From positions 1,550,001 to 1,614,000 of the forward strand of contig NZ_CP059399.1 in NCBI RefSeq assembly GCF_013744875.1: DNA of 64,000 bases, in the 5' to 3' direction. Within the stretch, counting starts at the first letter, position 1. Every line of letters starts with the position of its first letter. This DNA is from Nocardia huaxiensis (GTDB taxonomy: Bacteria; Actinomycetota; Actinomycetes; Mycobacteriales; Mycobacteriaceae). Shown in pieces: positions 25,945 to 33,520 of this stretch. A model generated the notes under the pieces. It had not been told where the DNA came from and searched no databases. It saw nothing but the letters and a program-made list of their open reading frames with translations. A program made the translations under genes and the position numbers.

Positions 25945-26795
25945 GTGTCTTCGGAAGCGGTTATCCCGCAATCGAATTGAAGGGCGCGCGGGTGCTGATC
26001 ACCGGTGCGGGCCGCGGCATCGGCGAGCAGACGGCCGTCCTGTTCGCGAGCAGGGGCGCCGAGGTCGGCATTGCCGACGTGGACACCGCCGCCGCACAGA
26101 GCGTCGCGGCGTCGCTGGGCGGCAAGGCTTTCGACCTCGACGTGCGCCATCGTGAGCAGTGGGATCGGGTGGTGGCCGAGTTCGGCCGCGTCGACATCCT
26201 GGTCAACAATGCCGGCGTCATGCCCGCGGGAGCCTTTCTGGACGAACCGGATTCGGTCGGCCGCGCCGCCATGGACATCAATGTGTGGGGCCTGATCCAC
26301 GGCATGCGCGCCGTCGCGCCCGGCATGATCGACCGCGGGCACGGGCACATCGTGAACGTGGCCTCCCTGGCCGGCAAGATCCCGATCGCGGGCCTGGCCG
26401 TCTACAACGCGAGCAAGTTCGCGGCCGTGGGACTCTCCGCCGCAACACGTTTGGAGTTCGCCCCGGCGGGCGTCAGCGTCAGCTGCGTCATGCCCTCGGC
26501 CGTGCGCACCCGCCTGTCGTCGGGCCTGGCCCTCGGCAACGGCATGCCCACCGTGGACCCGGAGGATGTGGCCGCCGCCATCGTCAACACCGTGCGCACC
26601 CGCCGCGCCGAAGTGGCCGTGCCGAACTACCTGGGCCCCATCGACGTCGCCCTGGCCGCCGCCCCGGAGCCCGCGGTGCGCCTGGTGCGCAGGCTCTTCA
26701 ACGGCGACCGCGCCCTGCACCCGGCCGACACCGTCACCCGCGCGGCCTACGAAAACCAGATCCGCTCCATCGCCGACGACAACACGCCGGACTGA
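25941..26795 (+). CDS. Short-chain dehydrogenase/reductase
   Basis: 284 residues, classical SDR: cofactor loop TGAGRGIGEQ, ADVDT after beta-2 (suggesting NAD preference), NNAGVMPAG, catalytic Ser in VASLAGK and YNASK (Tyr-x3-Lys). Translationally coupled to the patatin gene. Substrate unknown; partnership with a lipase suggests an alcohol or aldehyde derived from lipid. Followed 35 nt later by an 11-bp perfect terminator hairpin. Confidence 0.9.
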   Translation: MSVFGSGYPAIELKGARVLITGAGRGIGEQTAVLFASRGAEVGIADVDTAAAQSVAASLGGKAFDLDVRHREQWDRVVAEFGRVDILVNNAGVMPAGAFLDEPDSVGRAAMDINVWGLIHGMRAVAPGMIDRGHGHIVNVASLAGKIPIAGLAVYNASKFAAVGLSAATRLEFAPAGVSVSCVMPSAVRTRLSSGLALGNGMPTVDPEDVAAAIVNTVRTRRAEVAVPNYLGPIDVALAAAPEPAVRLVRRLFNGDRALHPADTVTRAAYENQIRSIADDNTPD

Positions 26796-26830
26796 CCCCC
26801 GCGTCGAGCAGGGGCGAGCCGCGGTACCCC

Positions 26831-26862
26831 GACGGCCCCGGACCGGAAGGCCCGGGGCCGTC
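26831..26862 (+). terminator. Terminator hairpin after the SDR gene
   Basis: GACGGCCCCGG (26831-26841) is perfectly complementary to CCGGGGCCGTC (26852-26862), 10-nt loop. It insulates the following RNA locus from the SDR operon. Confidence 0.7.
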
Positions 26863-26885
26863 CGGTGTCCCACACCGATATCGCC

Positions 26886-26915
26886 TTGGCCCCTGCTGTG
26901 CGGCGCTGGTAGCGT
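26886..26915 (+). promoter_or_regulatory. Promoter of the tRNA-like RNA
   Basis: TTGGCC (26886-26891) and TAGCGT (26910-26915) are separated by 18 bp. The predicted start, 6-7 nt downstream, is about 26921-26922, exactly where the first helix of the RNA begins. This coincidence is the main support. Confidence 0.55.
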
Positions 26916-26920
26916 GCGGG

Positions 26921-27074
26921 CTGCGATACCCGGTGCGCAGGCGGCGGATACTTCGAAATTTTGGGACGGCGTCCCTCGCGGGTTCGAATCCCGTCGTTCG
27001 CCTCGGCGAACGTGGCTGAGCGGCCGAAAGCGGAATTCCAACGGCCGCTGCCGAACTCGATCTCGGGTAACGCA
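26921..27074 (+). ncRNA. Structured RNA with a circularly permuted tRNA-Ser-like core
   Basis: The 3' half of a class II tRNA precedes the 5' half. Outer helix: 26922-26932 with 27064-27074, 10 of 11 pairs. Inner helix: GGCGGCGG (26940-26947) with CCGCTGCC (27045-27052). Within it: anticodon-stem-like AATTT (26957-26961) with GAATT (27033-27037); variable arm GGGAC-GGC-GTCCC (26963-26975); T arm GCGGG-TTCGAAT-CCCGT (26978-26994); acceptor CGTTCGC (26995-27001), a 4-nt linker, acceptor GCGAACG (27006-27012); U8-like T; D arm GCT-GAGCGGCCGAA-AGC (27015-27031), whose loop differs from E. coli tRNA-Ser by one base as I recall that sequence. TTCGAAA at 26952-26958 resembles a Ser CGA anticodon loop. 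The order is inverted relative to a normal tRNA and no normal-order partner halves exist nearby. Function unknown. Confidence 0.72.
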
Positions 27075-27100
27075 TCGGCCGGGCCGTGCGCCCGGCATGC
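27072..27100 (+). terminator. Hairpin directly after the tRNA-like RNA
   Basis: GCCGGGC (27078-27084) and GCCCGGC (27090-27096) pair perfectly around CGTGC; the stem can extend with GCAT/ATGC across a 2-nt bulge, which would compete with the last pairs of the RNA's outer helix. No U-tract, as is common in actinobacteria. It could be terminator or part of a switch for the gene at 27130. Confidence 0.5.
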
Positions 27101-27129
27101 GACAACGCTGTTCTGGAGGTCCGGGGGAA

Positions 27130-27729
27130 ATGGCAGTTCGCACTGGGGCACTCGTCGCCGCGGCGGCAGTGCTGCTGGGGGAAGCGCTGTGGGTGCTGCT
27201 CGCGCACGGAGAACTCGGCTGGCCGACGGCGACCGCGGTCGTGATCATCGGCATCGCGGTCATGACGCGAAATCGCTGGAGTCCGGCCACCATCGGCGTC
27301 CGGGTGGTGATCGCCCTGCTGTTCCTCGGTTCGGTCGCCGACCGATTCGGCCTGCTCGGTGAGCCCGGCGCACCCGGCGTCTCCTGGGGCGAGTACGACG
27401 CATTCGTGGACTACACGCGAAAGTTGTTGCCCGGCTTCCTGGATTGGTCCGCGCCGACCGCCGCCCTCACGGCGACGGTGCTGGAAACCGTCCTGGGATT
27501 CGGGCTGCTCGTCAGCATCAAGATCCGCTATGTCGCCGCCGCCTCCGGCGCGCTGCTGACGGGATTCCTGATCGCCATGTGGACCTCGGTCGGCTTCGGC
27601 GACATGATGTCCTACGCCGTGCCCGTACTGGTCGCCGGTGCGGCACTGGTCGCCACAGCGCCGCGGCATGACGACGCCGTTCGGGCGGACGGCGCGGCCG
27701 AGAGCCTCCCCACCGCCCTGACCTCTTAG
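27130..27729 (+). CDS. Small polytopic membrane protein, DoxX-like layout
   Basis: 199 residues; ATG 27130 has GGAGG and GGGGGA upstream. About five hydrophobic segments: residues 5-22, 28-45, 56-70, a stretch near 105-130 and 140-170, with a polar C-terminal tail. A loop with GVSWGEYDAFVDYTRKLLP and TVLETVLGFGLL resembles DoxX/DoxD-type proteins, but I would not name it. It lies 56 nt downstream of the tRNA-like RNA, so the RNA might be its leader. Confidence 0.7.
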   Translation: MAVRTGALVAAAAVLLGEALWVLLAHGELGWPTATAVVIIGIAVMTRNRWSPATIGVRVVIALLFLGSVADRFGLLGEPGAPGVSWGEYDAFVDYTRKLLPGFLDWSAPTAALTATVLETVLGFGLLVSIKIRYVAAASGALLTGFLIAMWTSVGFGDMMSYAVPVLVAGAALVATAPRHDDAVRADGAAESLPTALTS

Positions 27730-27800
27730 CCACCCGGCCCTCTAGCCGTGCGGGCCGTCGGTGTCGTACTGTCCCAGCCAGTAAGGTTGGGAGGTGGCCG

Positions 27801-28472
27801 ATGGGACGGCGTATCAGCCGGATTCGGCACACTCTGCTGGTGGTGGCGCTGACCGGGGTGCTGGCGGCCTGCGGTGACGGCTCCGGGGGACTGCCCGATG
27901 CCGGATTGATCATGCGGGATGCGGCTATCGCCAGCCGGCATATGAAATCGGCGCACATCGTGCTGACCGCCACCGGATCCGTGCCGGGCTTTCCCTTCCA
28001 GCGCTTGGAAGCCGATGTGACGACGGGTGGCAGCGAGGTGAGCGGCGCGGCGACAACCATGCTCGGGCAGGTGATTTCGTTCGTGCAGCGGGACGGCGCG
28101 CTGTACGGCCGCGAACCCGACGGCACCCTGCGCCCCCTGCCCGCCGGGACCGCGCGCCCGCCGGGCATGCTCGGCCCCGGTGGATTCGCCCGGTTGCTCG
28201 ACGATCTGCGCGACCCCCGGACCACCGAACGCGGCGAGTTCGAGGGGACCGACGCCTTCCGCATCCAGGCCGAGGTACCCGCCGAAACCATTGCGGCCCT
28301 GCTCCCGACGGCGAATACCGCGGCCACCCTGTCGACCTGGATCCGGGTGCGCGGCGTGCGCGTACCCCTGCGCACCGTCCTGGAATTCCCGGGCGGCGGC
28401 ACCCTCGGCATTCAGGTCGCACGCTCCACCACACCGGCGAATACCACTACCGGACAGGCGAATCCGAAATGA
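27801..28472 (+). CDS. LprG/LppX-family lipoprotein
   Basis: 223 residues with a lipoprotein signal peptide ending at lipobox VLAAC (Cys24 lipidated). Body has the LppX/LprAFG pattern: MRDAAIASRHMKSAHIVLTA, FPFQRLEADVTTGG, a VQRDGALYGR strand and LARLLDDLRDP-type helix, which form a half-barrel with a cavity for acylated glycolipids. Overlaps the ABC ATPase gene by 4 nt. By analogy with mycobacterial LprG next to an exporter, it may carry lipids from the inner membrane; here the partner is an ABC-2 system. Confidence 0.85.
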   Translation: MGRRISRIRHTLLVVALTGVLAACGDGSGGLPDAGLIMRDAAIASRHMKSAHIVLTATGSVPGFPFQRLEADVTTGGSEVSGAATTMLGQVISFVQRDGALYGREPDGTLRPLPAGTARPPGMLGPGGFARLLDDLRDPRTTERGEFEGTDAFRIQAEVPAETIAALLPTANTAATLSTWIRVRGVRVPLRTVLEFPGGGTLGIQVARSTTPANTTTGQANPK

Positions 28473-29242
28473 CGACAGCGATCCGGGTGACCGATCTGGT
28501 GGTGGAACGCGCCCGGCAGCGCGTCATCGACCAGGTGAGCTTCGAGATTCCGGCGGGCAGCGTCACCGGACTGCTCGGCCCCAGCGGCTCCGGCAAGACC
28601 ACGCTGTTGCGCGCCATCGTCGGTGTGCAGCGTATTCGTTCCGGAACCATCCAGGTGCTCGGAATGCCAGCGGGCACAGCCGAATTGCGCCGTCGCGTCG
28701 GATACGTGACGCAGCAGCCATCCGTCTACGGCGACCTCACCGTGCGCCAGAACGCCCGCTACTTCGCGCTCATCCAGGGCGCGGGCGCGACCGCCGCCGA
28801 CACCGCCATCCGTGACGTCGGACTCGCGGATTTCGCCAGCCGCCGGGTGGATTCGCTCTCCGGCGGGCAACGCGCCCGGGTGTCCCTGGCCTGCGCGATG
28901 CTGGCGAATCCCGATGTGCTGATCCTCGACGAACCGACCGTCGGCCTGGATCCCGTGCTGCGCCGCGATATCTGGCAGCAGTTCCACGCCCTCGCCGACT
29001 CCGGCACCACGCTACTGGTGTCCAGCCACGTCATGGACGAGGCCGACCGCTGCGAGCGGCTCCTGCTGCTGCGCGAGGGCCGCCTGCTCGCCTACGAGAC
29101 GCCCGACGAACTCCGGGCCACCACCGCCGCCCCCGACCTGGAAGAGGCGTTCCTGCGGCTCATCCTGCGCCAGGCAGACCCCTCGGGCCAGAAACCGGTC
29201 CCGCCCCCGGAACCGTCGCCGAACCGAAAGAGCCTGGCCTGA
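28469..29242 (+). CDS. ABC transporter ATP-binding protein
   Basis: 257 residues: Walker A GPSGSGKTT, Q-loop TQQPSVYG, signature LSGGQRARV, Walker B VLILDEPTVGLDP and switch His in SSHVMDEAD. This combination (ABCA/DrrA-like, 'DEPTVGLDP') is typical of ABC-2 export systems. It lies in an overlapping operon between the lipoprotein and the permease, consistent with one export machine. Confidence 0.92.
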   Translation: MTTAIRVTDLVVERARQRVIDQVSFEIPAGSVTGLLGPSGSGKTTLLRAIVGVQRIRSGTIQVLGMPAGTAELRRRVGYVTQQPSVYGDLTVRQNARYFALIQGAGATAADTAIRDVGLADFASRRVDSLSGGQRARVSLACAMLANPDVLILDEPTVGLDPVLRRDIWQQFHALADSGTTLLVSSHVMDEADRCERLLLLREGRLLAYETPDELRATTAAPDLEEAFLRLILRQADPSGQKPVPPPEPSPNRKSLA

Positions 29243-29979
29243 TGTCGATCTCACTGCTTCTCGGCACCGCGCTGCGCGTGCTCACCCAGATCCGCAACGA
29301 TCGCCGCACCATCGTCATCGTGCTGGCCATCCCGTCGGCCCTGCTCACCCTGCTGCGCTTCGTCTTCGACGACCGCCTCGACATCTTCGATCAGGTGGGC
29401 CTGATGCTGCTCGGCGTCTTCCCCTTCACCTCCATGTTCCTCATCACCAGCGTCGCCATGCTGCGCGAACGCATCGGCGGCACCCTCGAGCGCCTGCTCA
29501 GCACGCCGCTGCACAAACTCGACCTGCTCTTCGGTTACGCGGTCGCCTTCGCCCTGCTGGCCACCGTGCAGGCGGCCATCGCGGTCGCCATCGCCTACGG
29601 GCTGCTGGGGTTGCGCAGTCAAGGCGGTATTCCCACGGTGCTGCTCATCGCGGTCTGCACGGCCATCCTCGGCTCCTGCACCGGTCTGTTCACCAGTGCC
29701 TTCGCGCGGACCGAATTCCAGGCCCTGCAGTTCGCCCCGCTCGTGGTGTTCCCGCAGGCCCTGCTGTGCGGCTTGATCTGGCCACGCGAGGAGATGGCCC
29801 CGGTCCTGCAATGGGTCAGCAACGCACTGCCTTTGCGTTACGCGGTGTCCGCGCTCAACGAGGTCAGCATTTTCCCCGAACCCACCACTCTGCTGTGGCG
29901 CGATCTGCTCGTGGTTCTGGTCTTCGGCGTGGTCACCCTGGTCGGTGGTGCGGCGACCCTGCGCCGCCGCACCAGCTGA
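29242..29979 (+). CDS. ABC-2 type transporter permease
   Basis: 245 residues with six hydrophobic segments. Features of the ABC-2 family: RTIVIVLAIPSALLTLLRF near the N terminus, MLRERIGGTLERLLSTPL after the second segment (coupling helix), and FPQALLCGLIWPREEMAP with LPLRYAVSAL near the C terminus. Start ATG shares a base with the ATPase stop. Only 4 nt separate its stop from the convergent aldehyde dehydrogenase gene. Confidence 0.9.
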   Translation: MSISLLLGTALRVLTQIRNDRRTIVIVLAIPSALLTLLRFVFDDRLDIFDQVGLMLLGVFPFTSMFLITSVAMLRERIGGTLERLLSTPLHKLDLLFGYAVAFALLATVQAAIAVAIAYGLLGLRSQGGIPTVLLIAVCTAILGSCTGLFTSAFARTEFQALQFAPLVVFPQALLCGLIWPREEMAPVLQWVSNALPLRYAVSALNEVSIFPEPTTLLWRDLLVVLVFGVVTLVGGAATLRRRTS

Positions 29980-29983
29980 GCCG

Positions 29984-31513
29984 CTATTCGAACTTGATCC
30001 CTTGGGCCAGTGGGAGTTCCGACGAGTAGTTGACCGTGTTGGTGGCCCGCCGCATGTACGACTTCCACGAGTCGGATCCGGATTCGCGTCCGCCGCCGGT
30101 CTGCTTCTCGCCGCCGAAGGCGCCGCCGATCTCCGCGCCGGAGGTGCCGATATTGACATTGGCTATGCCGCAATCGGATCCGTTGGCCGCCAGGAAACGT
30201 TCGGCCTCCCGCTGGTGCTGCGTGAAGATCGAGGACGAAAGGCCCTGCGGGACACCGTTGTGCAGCTCGATGGCGGCGTCCAGATCGTGGTAGGTGAGCA
30301 CGTAGAGGATGGGTGCGAAGGTCTCCTCGCGGACCACGGCCGTCTGCGCCGGCATGCGCACCACGGCCGGTCGCACGTAGTAGGCGTCGTCGCCGAAACC
30401 TTCGACTCGCTCACCGCCGCAGATCAATTCGCCGCCATCGGCCAGGGCGCGCCGGATGGCGTCCTGCATGGCGCGGTAGGAGCGGCCGTTGATCAGCGGA
30501 CCGACGAGAACCCCGTCGTCGAGCGGATTGCCCACGCGCAGTTGGCGATACGCGGCCGCGATGCGATCCACCAGTGGGCCGACCACGTCGACGTGCGTGA
30601 TCAGCCTGCGCAGCGTGGTGCACCGCTGCCCGGCCGTGCCTGCCGCAGCGAAAACAATTGCGCGCGAAGCCAGATCGAGATCCGCCGAGGGCGTCACCAC
30701 CGCGGCGTTGTTGCCGCCGAGCTCCAGCAGGCACCGGCCGAAGCGGGCGGCCACGCGCGGTGCGACGATGCCGCCCATGCGCACCGACCCGGTGGCGCTG
30801 ACCAGGGCCACGCGCGGATCGTCCACCAGCTGTGCGCCGACCTCGGATCCGCCCTGAATCAGTTGGTGCACTTCGGGATCCAGTCCTACCTCGACGGCAG
30901 CGCGCCGCAGCAGGCTGTGACAGGCGTGCGCGGTCAACGGCGTCGCCTCCGACGGTTTCCACACCACCGTGTCCCCGCACACCAGCGCCAGCGCGGTATT
31001 CCACGCCCACACCGCGACCGGGAAGTTGAAGGCGGAGATCACCCCCACCACGCCGAGCGGATGCCAGGTCTCCATGAGCCGGTGCCCGGGGCGTTCCGAC
31101 GGCATGGTCCTGCCGTACAGCTGCCGCGAAAGACCCACGGCGAATTCGCAGATGTCGATCATCTCCTGGACTTCGCCGCGCGCCTCCGCGCCGATCTTGC
31201 CCGCCTCCAGCGTGACCAGTTCGCCCAGTTCATCGAGGTGCAGGGCCAGGAGTTCGGCGAGTCGGCGCACCACCGCGGCCCGGCGTGGCGCGGGCACGAC
31301 ACGCCAGTCGCGAAAGGCGGTGGCGGCCCGCTCGATTGCGCTGTCCACGTCGCCCGCCGTGCTCGGCCGCAGTGTGCCCAGTTCCTCGCCGGTGATCGGC
31401 GTCCGCACCGACAGTTCGCCCGGTTCGGGTGATTCCGCCCCGAGGTTGCGCAGCAACTCCCCGGCGCGGGCTCGTAGTTCACGCGTGTTGCGTTCGGTCG
31501 GTGCGGAAGTCAT
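29984..31513 (-). CDS. pcd: L-piperidine-6-carboxylate dehydrogenase (aldehyde dehydrogenase family)
   Basis: 509 residues. Oxidises the cyclic semialdehyde made by Lat to L-alpha-aminoadipate with NAD(P). ALDH features: VISAFNFPVAVWAWN, KPSEATPLTA, the catalytic Glu in LLELGGNNAAVV, the catalytic Cys in GTAGQRCTTLRR and EETFAPILYVL. The GQRCTT form and length fit the AmaB/Pcd branch. Divergent from lrpA with 58 bp between, and next to lat, as in mycobacteria and beta-lactam-producing actinomycetes. Confidence 0.92.
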   Translation of the reverse strand: MTSAPTERNTRELRARAGELLRNLGAESPEPGELSVRTPITGEELGTLRPSTAGDVDSAIERAATAFRDWRVVPAPRRAAVVRRLAELLALHLDELGELVTLEAGKIGAEARGEVQEMIDICEFAVGLSRQLYGRTMPSERPGHRLMETWHPLGVVGVISAFNFPVAVWAWNTALALVCGDTVVWKPSEATPLTAHACHSLLRRAAVEVGLDPEVHQLIQGGSEVGAQLVDDPRVALVSATGSVRMGGIVAPRVAARFGRCLLELGGNNAAVVTPSADLDLASRAIVFAAAGTAGQRCTTLRRLITHVDVVGPLVDRIAAAYRQLRVGNPLDDGVLVGPLINGRSYRAMQDAIRRALADGGELICGGERVEGFGDDAYYVRPAVVRMPAQTAVVREETFAPILYVLTYHDLDAAIELHNGVPQGLSSSIFTQHQREAERFLAANGSDCGIANVNIGTSGAEIGGAFGGEKQTGGGRESGSDSWKSYMRRATNTVNYSSELPLAQGIKFE

Positions 31514-31559
31514 AACAGCTCCAGGGGTAGGTTCCGAGGACGAGTTCGTTTCCCTGAGT

Positions 31560-31565
31560 TAGCCT
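31560..31565 (+). promoter_or_regulatory. -10 box of lrpA (leaderless)
   Basis: TAGCCT, 6 nt before ATG 31572. Confidence 0.5.
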
Positions 31566-31571
31566 TCGCTG

Positions 31572-32024
31572 ATGGCGGATACACCGGCGAAACCTGTACT
31601 CGACGACATCGATCGACTGCTGATCCGTGAGCTGATTGCCGATGGTCGCGCCACCCTCTCGAATCTGGCCGAGAAGGCCAACCTATCGGTGTCCGCGGTG
31701 CAATCACGGGTGCGGCGACTCGAGGCGCGTGGCGTGATTCGCGGCTACACGGCGAATGTCGATCCGGAAGCCCTGGGACAGATGCTGTCGGCATTCGTCG
31801 CCATCACTCCTCTCGACCCGTCGCAGCCGGACGACGCGCCCGCACTGCTGCAGCACATTCCGGGCATCGAGGCCTGCCACTCGGTGGCGGGGGACGAGAG
31901 CTACATGCTGCTGGTGCGCGTGGCGTCCCCCCGGCATCTGGAGCAGCTCCTGCAGGAGATCCGTGCGACCGCGAACGTCAGGACTCGAAGCACCATCATT
32001 CTGCAGACATTCTATGACAAATAG
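31572..32024 (+). CDS. lrpA: Lrp/AsnC-family regulator
   Basis: 150 residues. N-terminal winged helix (LDDIDRLLIRELIADGRATLSN, VSAVQSRVRRLEARGVI) and C-terminal RAM amino-acid-binding domain with IEACHSVAGDESYMLLVRV. Encoded between divergent pcd and downstream lat. The mycobacterial orthologue controls lat and responds to lysine among other effectors. A likely target dyad lies immediately before lat. Confidence 0.92.
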   Translation: MADTPAKPVLDDIDRLLIRELIADGRATLSNLAEKANLSVSAVQSRVRRLEARGVIRGYTANVDPEALGQMLSAFVAITPLDPSQPDDAPALLQHIPGIEACHSVAGDESYMLLVRVASPRHLEQLLQEIRATANVRTRSTIILQTFYDK

Positions 32025-32062
32025 GTTTGTTTCGTAATTCTTTCGATACTCACGCGCAGAAC

Positions 32063-32080
32063 CGTAAAAATTCATTTACG
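32063..32080 (+). promoter_or_regulatory. Inverted repeat at the lat promoter, probable LrpA site
   Basis: CGTAAA (32063-32068) and TTTACG (32075-32080) flank AATTCA, a perfect 6-bp dyad with A/T-rich centre as seen at Lrp sites. It overlaps the proposed lat -10 box (32077-32082). Confidence 0.55.
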
Positions 32081-32082
32081 CT
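32077..32082 (+). promoter_or_regulatory. -10 box of lat (leaderless)
   Basis: TACGCT, 6 nt before GTG 32089, which is therefore preferred over GTG 32086. Confidence 0.5.
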
Positions 32083-32088
32083 GGGGTG

Positions 32089-33426
32089 GTGACCCTCGAA
32101 ACCGATCGGCTCAGGGCGGTTGCCGAAACGCAGCTGGTCACCCCCGCCCGGGTGCACGAAATCCTTGCCGCGAGCATTCTTGCCGACGGCTTCGATCTTG
32201 TTCTGGACCTGCGCAAATCGCGCGGACGCCGCCTGGTGGACGCGCGCGACGGCACGGCGTACCTGGACATGTTCGGCTTCTTCGCCTCCTCGGCGCTGGG
32301 CATGAACCATCCGGCGCTGCTCGGCGACAAGCGCTTCCTCACCCACCTCACCGAGGCGGCGCTCAACAAGCCCAGCAACTCCGACGTCTACACCGTCGAA
32401 ATGGCAAGGTTCGTAGACACTTTCGTGCGCGTGCTCGGCGATCCGCGACTGCCGCACCTGTTCTTCATCGACGGCGGCGGGCTCGCGGTCGAGAACGCCC
32501 TCAAGGCCGCCTTCGACTGGAAGTCCCGGCACAATGAAATGCACGGGCGCGCACCGGAACTCGGCACCAAGGTGCTGCACCTCACCGGCGCGTTCCACGG
32601 CCGCACCGGGTACACCCTCTCGCTCACCAACACCGATCCGGTGAAGACCGCGCGCTTCCCGAAATTCGACTGGCCGCGCATCGACACCCCGTTCCTCGAG
32701 CCGGGCCGCGACATCGAGGCCGCCGAACGGCACGCCCTCGACCAGGCCGCCCGCGCCTTCGCCGAAAACCCTGACGACATAGCGTGTTTCATTGCCGAAC
32801 CCATTCAGGGCGAGGGCGGCGACCGGCACATGCGCCCGCAGTTCCTGCAGGCCGTGCAGCGCCTCTGTCATCAGCACGACGCCCTGTTCATCCTCGACGA
32901 GGTGCAGACCGGCGTCGGCATGACCGGAACCCTCTGGGCCTACCGGCAACTCGGCCTCGAACCCGACATCGTCGCCTTCGGCAAGAAGACCCAGGTGTGC
33001 GGCATCATGGCCGGCGGCCGCATCGACGAGGTGCCCGACAACGTCTTCCACGTCAGCTCCCGCCTCAACTCCACCTGGGGCGGCAACCTCGCCGACATGG
33101 TCCGCTCTCGCCGCATCCTCGAGGTCATCGAGCACGAGGACCTCGCGGCCCGCGCCGCCCGCCTCGGCCCCCACCTCCTGCAACGCCTCATCGAAGTGGC
33201 CGAACAGGATTCCCGCGTCACCAACCCCCGCGGCCGCGGACTCATGTGCGCCATCACCCTCGAAACCCCGCAGCTGCGCGACGAAGTCGTGACACGTCTC
33301 CGCGAGGAAGAGCAAGTCCTGCTGCTCGGCACCGGCGAGCGCGGCATCCGTTTCCGCCCCCCGCTCACCGTGACGATGGACGAACTGGACGAGGCGGTCG
33401 ACGCCCTGGCTCGCGTGCTGAGCTGA
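32089..33426 (+). CDS. lat: L-lysine 6-aminotransferase
   Basis: 445 residues, class III PLP aminotransferase moving the epsilon-amino group of lysine to 2-oxoglutarate and yielding piperideine-6-carboxylate. Motifs: DMFGFFASSALGMNHP, FFIDGGGLAVENALKAAFD, LTGAFHGRTGYT, EPIQGEGGDRHM, ILDEVQTGVGMTG (PLP Asp) and FGKKTQVCG (Schiff-base Lys), all as in lysine aminotransferases. With pcd it makes alpha-aminoadipate; no beta-lactam genes are present here, so catabolism or starvation physiology is the likely role. Confidence 0.94.
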   Translation: MTLETDRLRAVAETQLVTPARVHEILAASILADGFDLVLDLRKSRGRRLVDARDGTAYLDMFGFFASSALGMNHPALLGDKRFLTHLTEAALNKPSNSDVYTVEMARFVDTFVRVLGDPRLPHLFFIDGGGLAVENALKAAFDWKSRHNEMHGRAPELGTKVLHLTGAFHGRTGYTLSLTNTDPVKTARFPKFDWPRIDTPFLEPGRDIEAAERHALDQAARAFAENPDDIACFIAEPIQGEGGDRHMRPQFLQAVQRLCHQHDALFILDEVQTGVGMTGTLWAYRQLGLEPDIVAFGKKTQVCGIMAGGRIDEVPDNVFHVSSRLNSTWGGNLADMVRSRRILEVIEHEDLAARAARLGPHLLQRLIEVAEQDSRVTNPRGRGLMCAITLETPQLRDEVVTRLREEEQVLLLGTGERGIRFRPPLTVTMDELDEAVDALARVLS

Positions 33427-33433
33427 TCGCTCT

Positions 33434-33520
33434 CGTCATCCCGGCGCGCTTTTGGCCGGGATCGACACGGATAGCGGGCGTTGCTCTGTGGATCCCGGCT
33501 AAAAGCATGCCGGGATGACG
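33434..33520. repeat. Long palindromic dispersed repeat, copy C
   Basis: Third copy of the 8014/13869 element; ends CGTCATCCCGG and CCGGGATGACG, begins 8 nt after the lat stop. Confidence 0.85.

Noticed and set aside
26921..27074. Normal-order tRNA
   Set aside because: Upstream of the T arm there is no 5' acceptor strand complementary to CGTTCGC, and downstream of the D arm no T arm follows; only the permuted order pairs.
26921..27074. Two-piece tmRNA
   Set aside because: Topology is similar, but there is a full D stem and a class II variable arm, no tag reading frame and only about 150 nt; actinobacterial tmRNA is normally one-piece.
8014..33520. CRISPR array
   Set aside because: The repeats are three dispersed palindromes kilobases apart with no spacers or cas genes.
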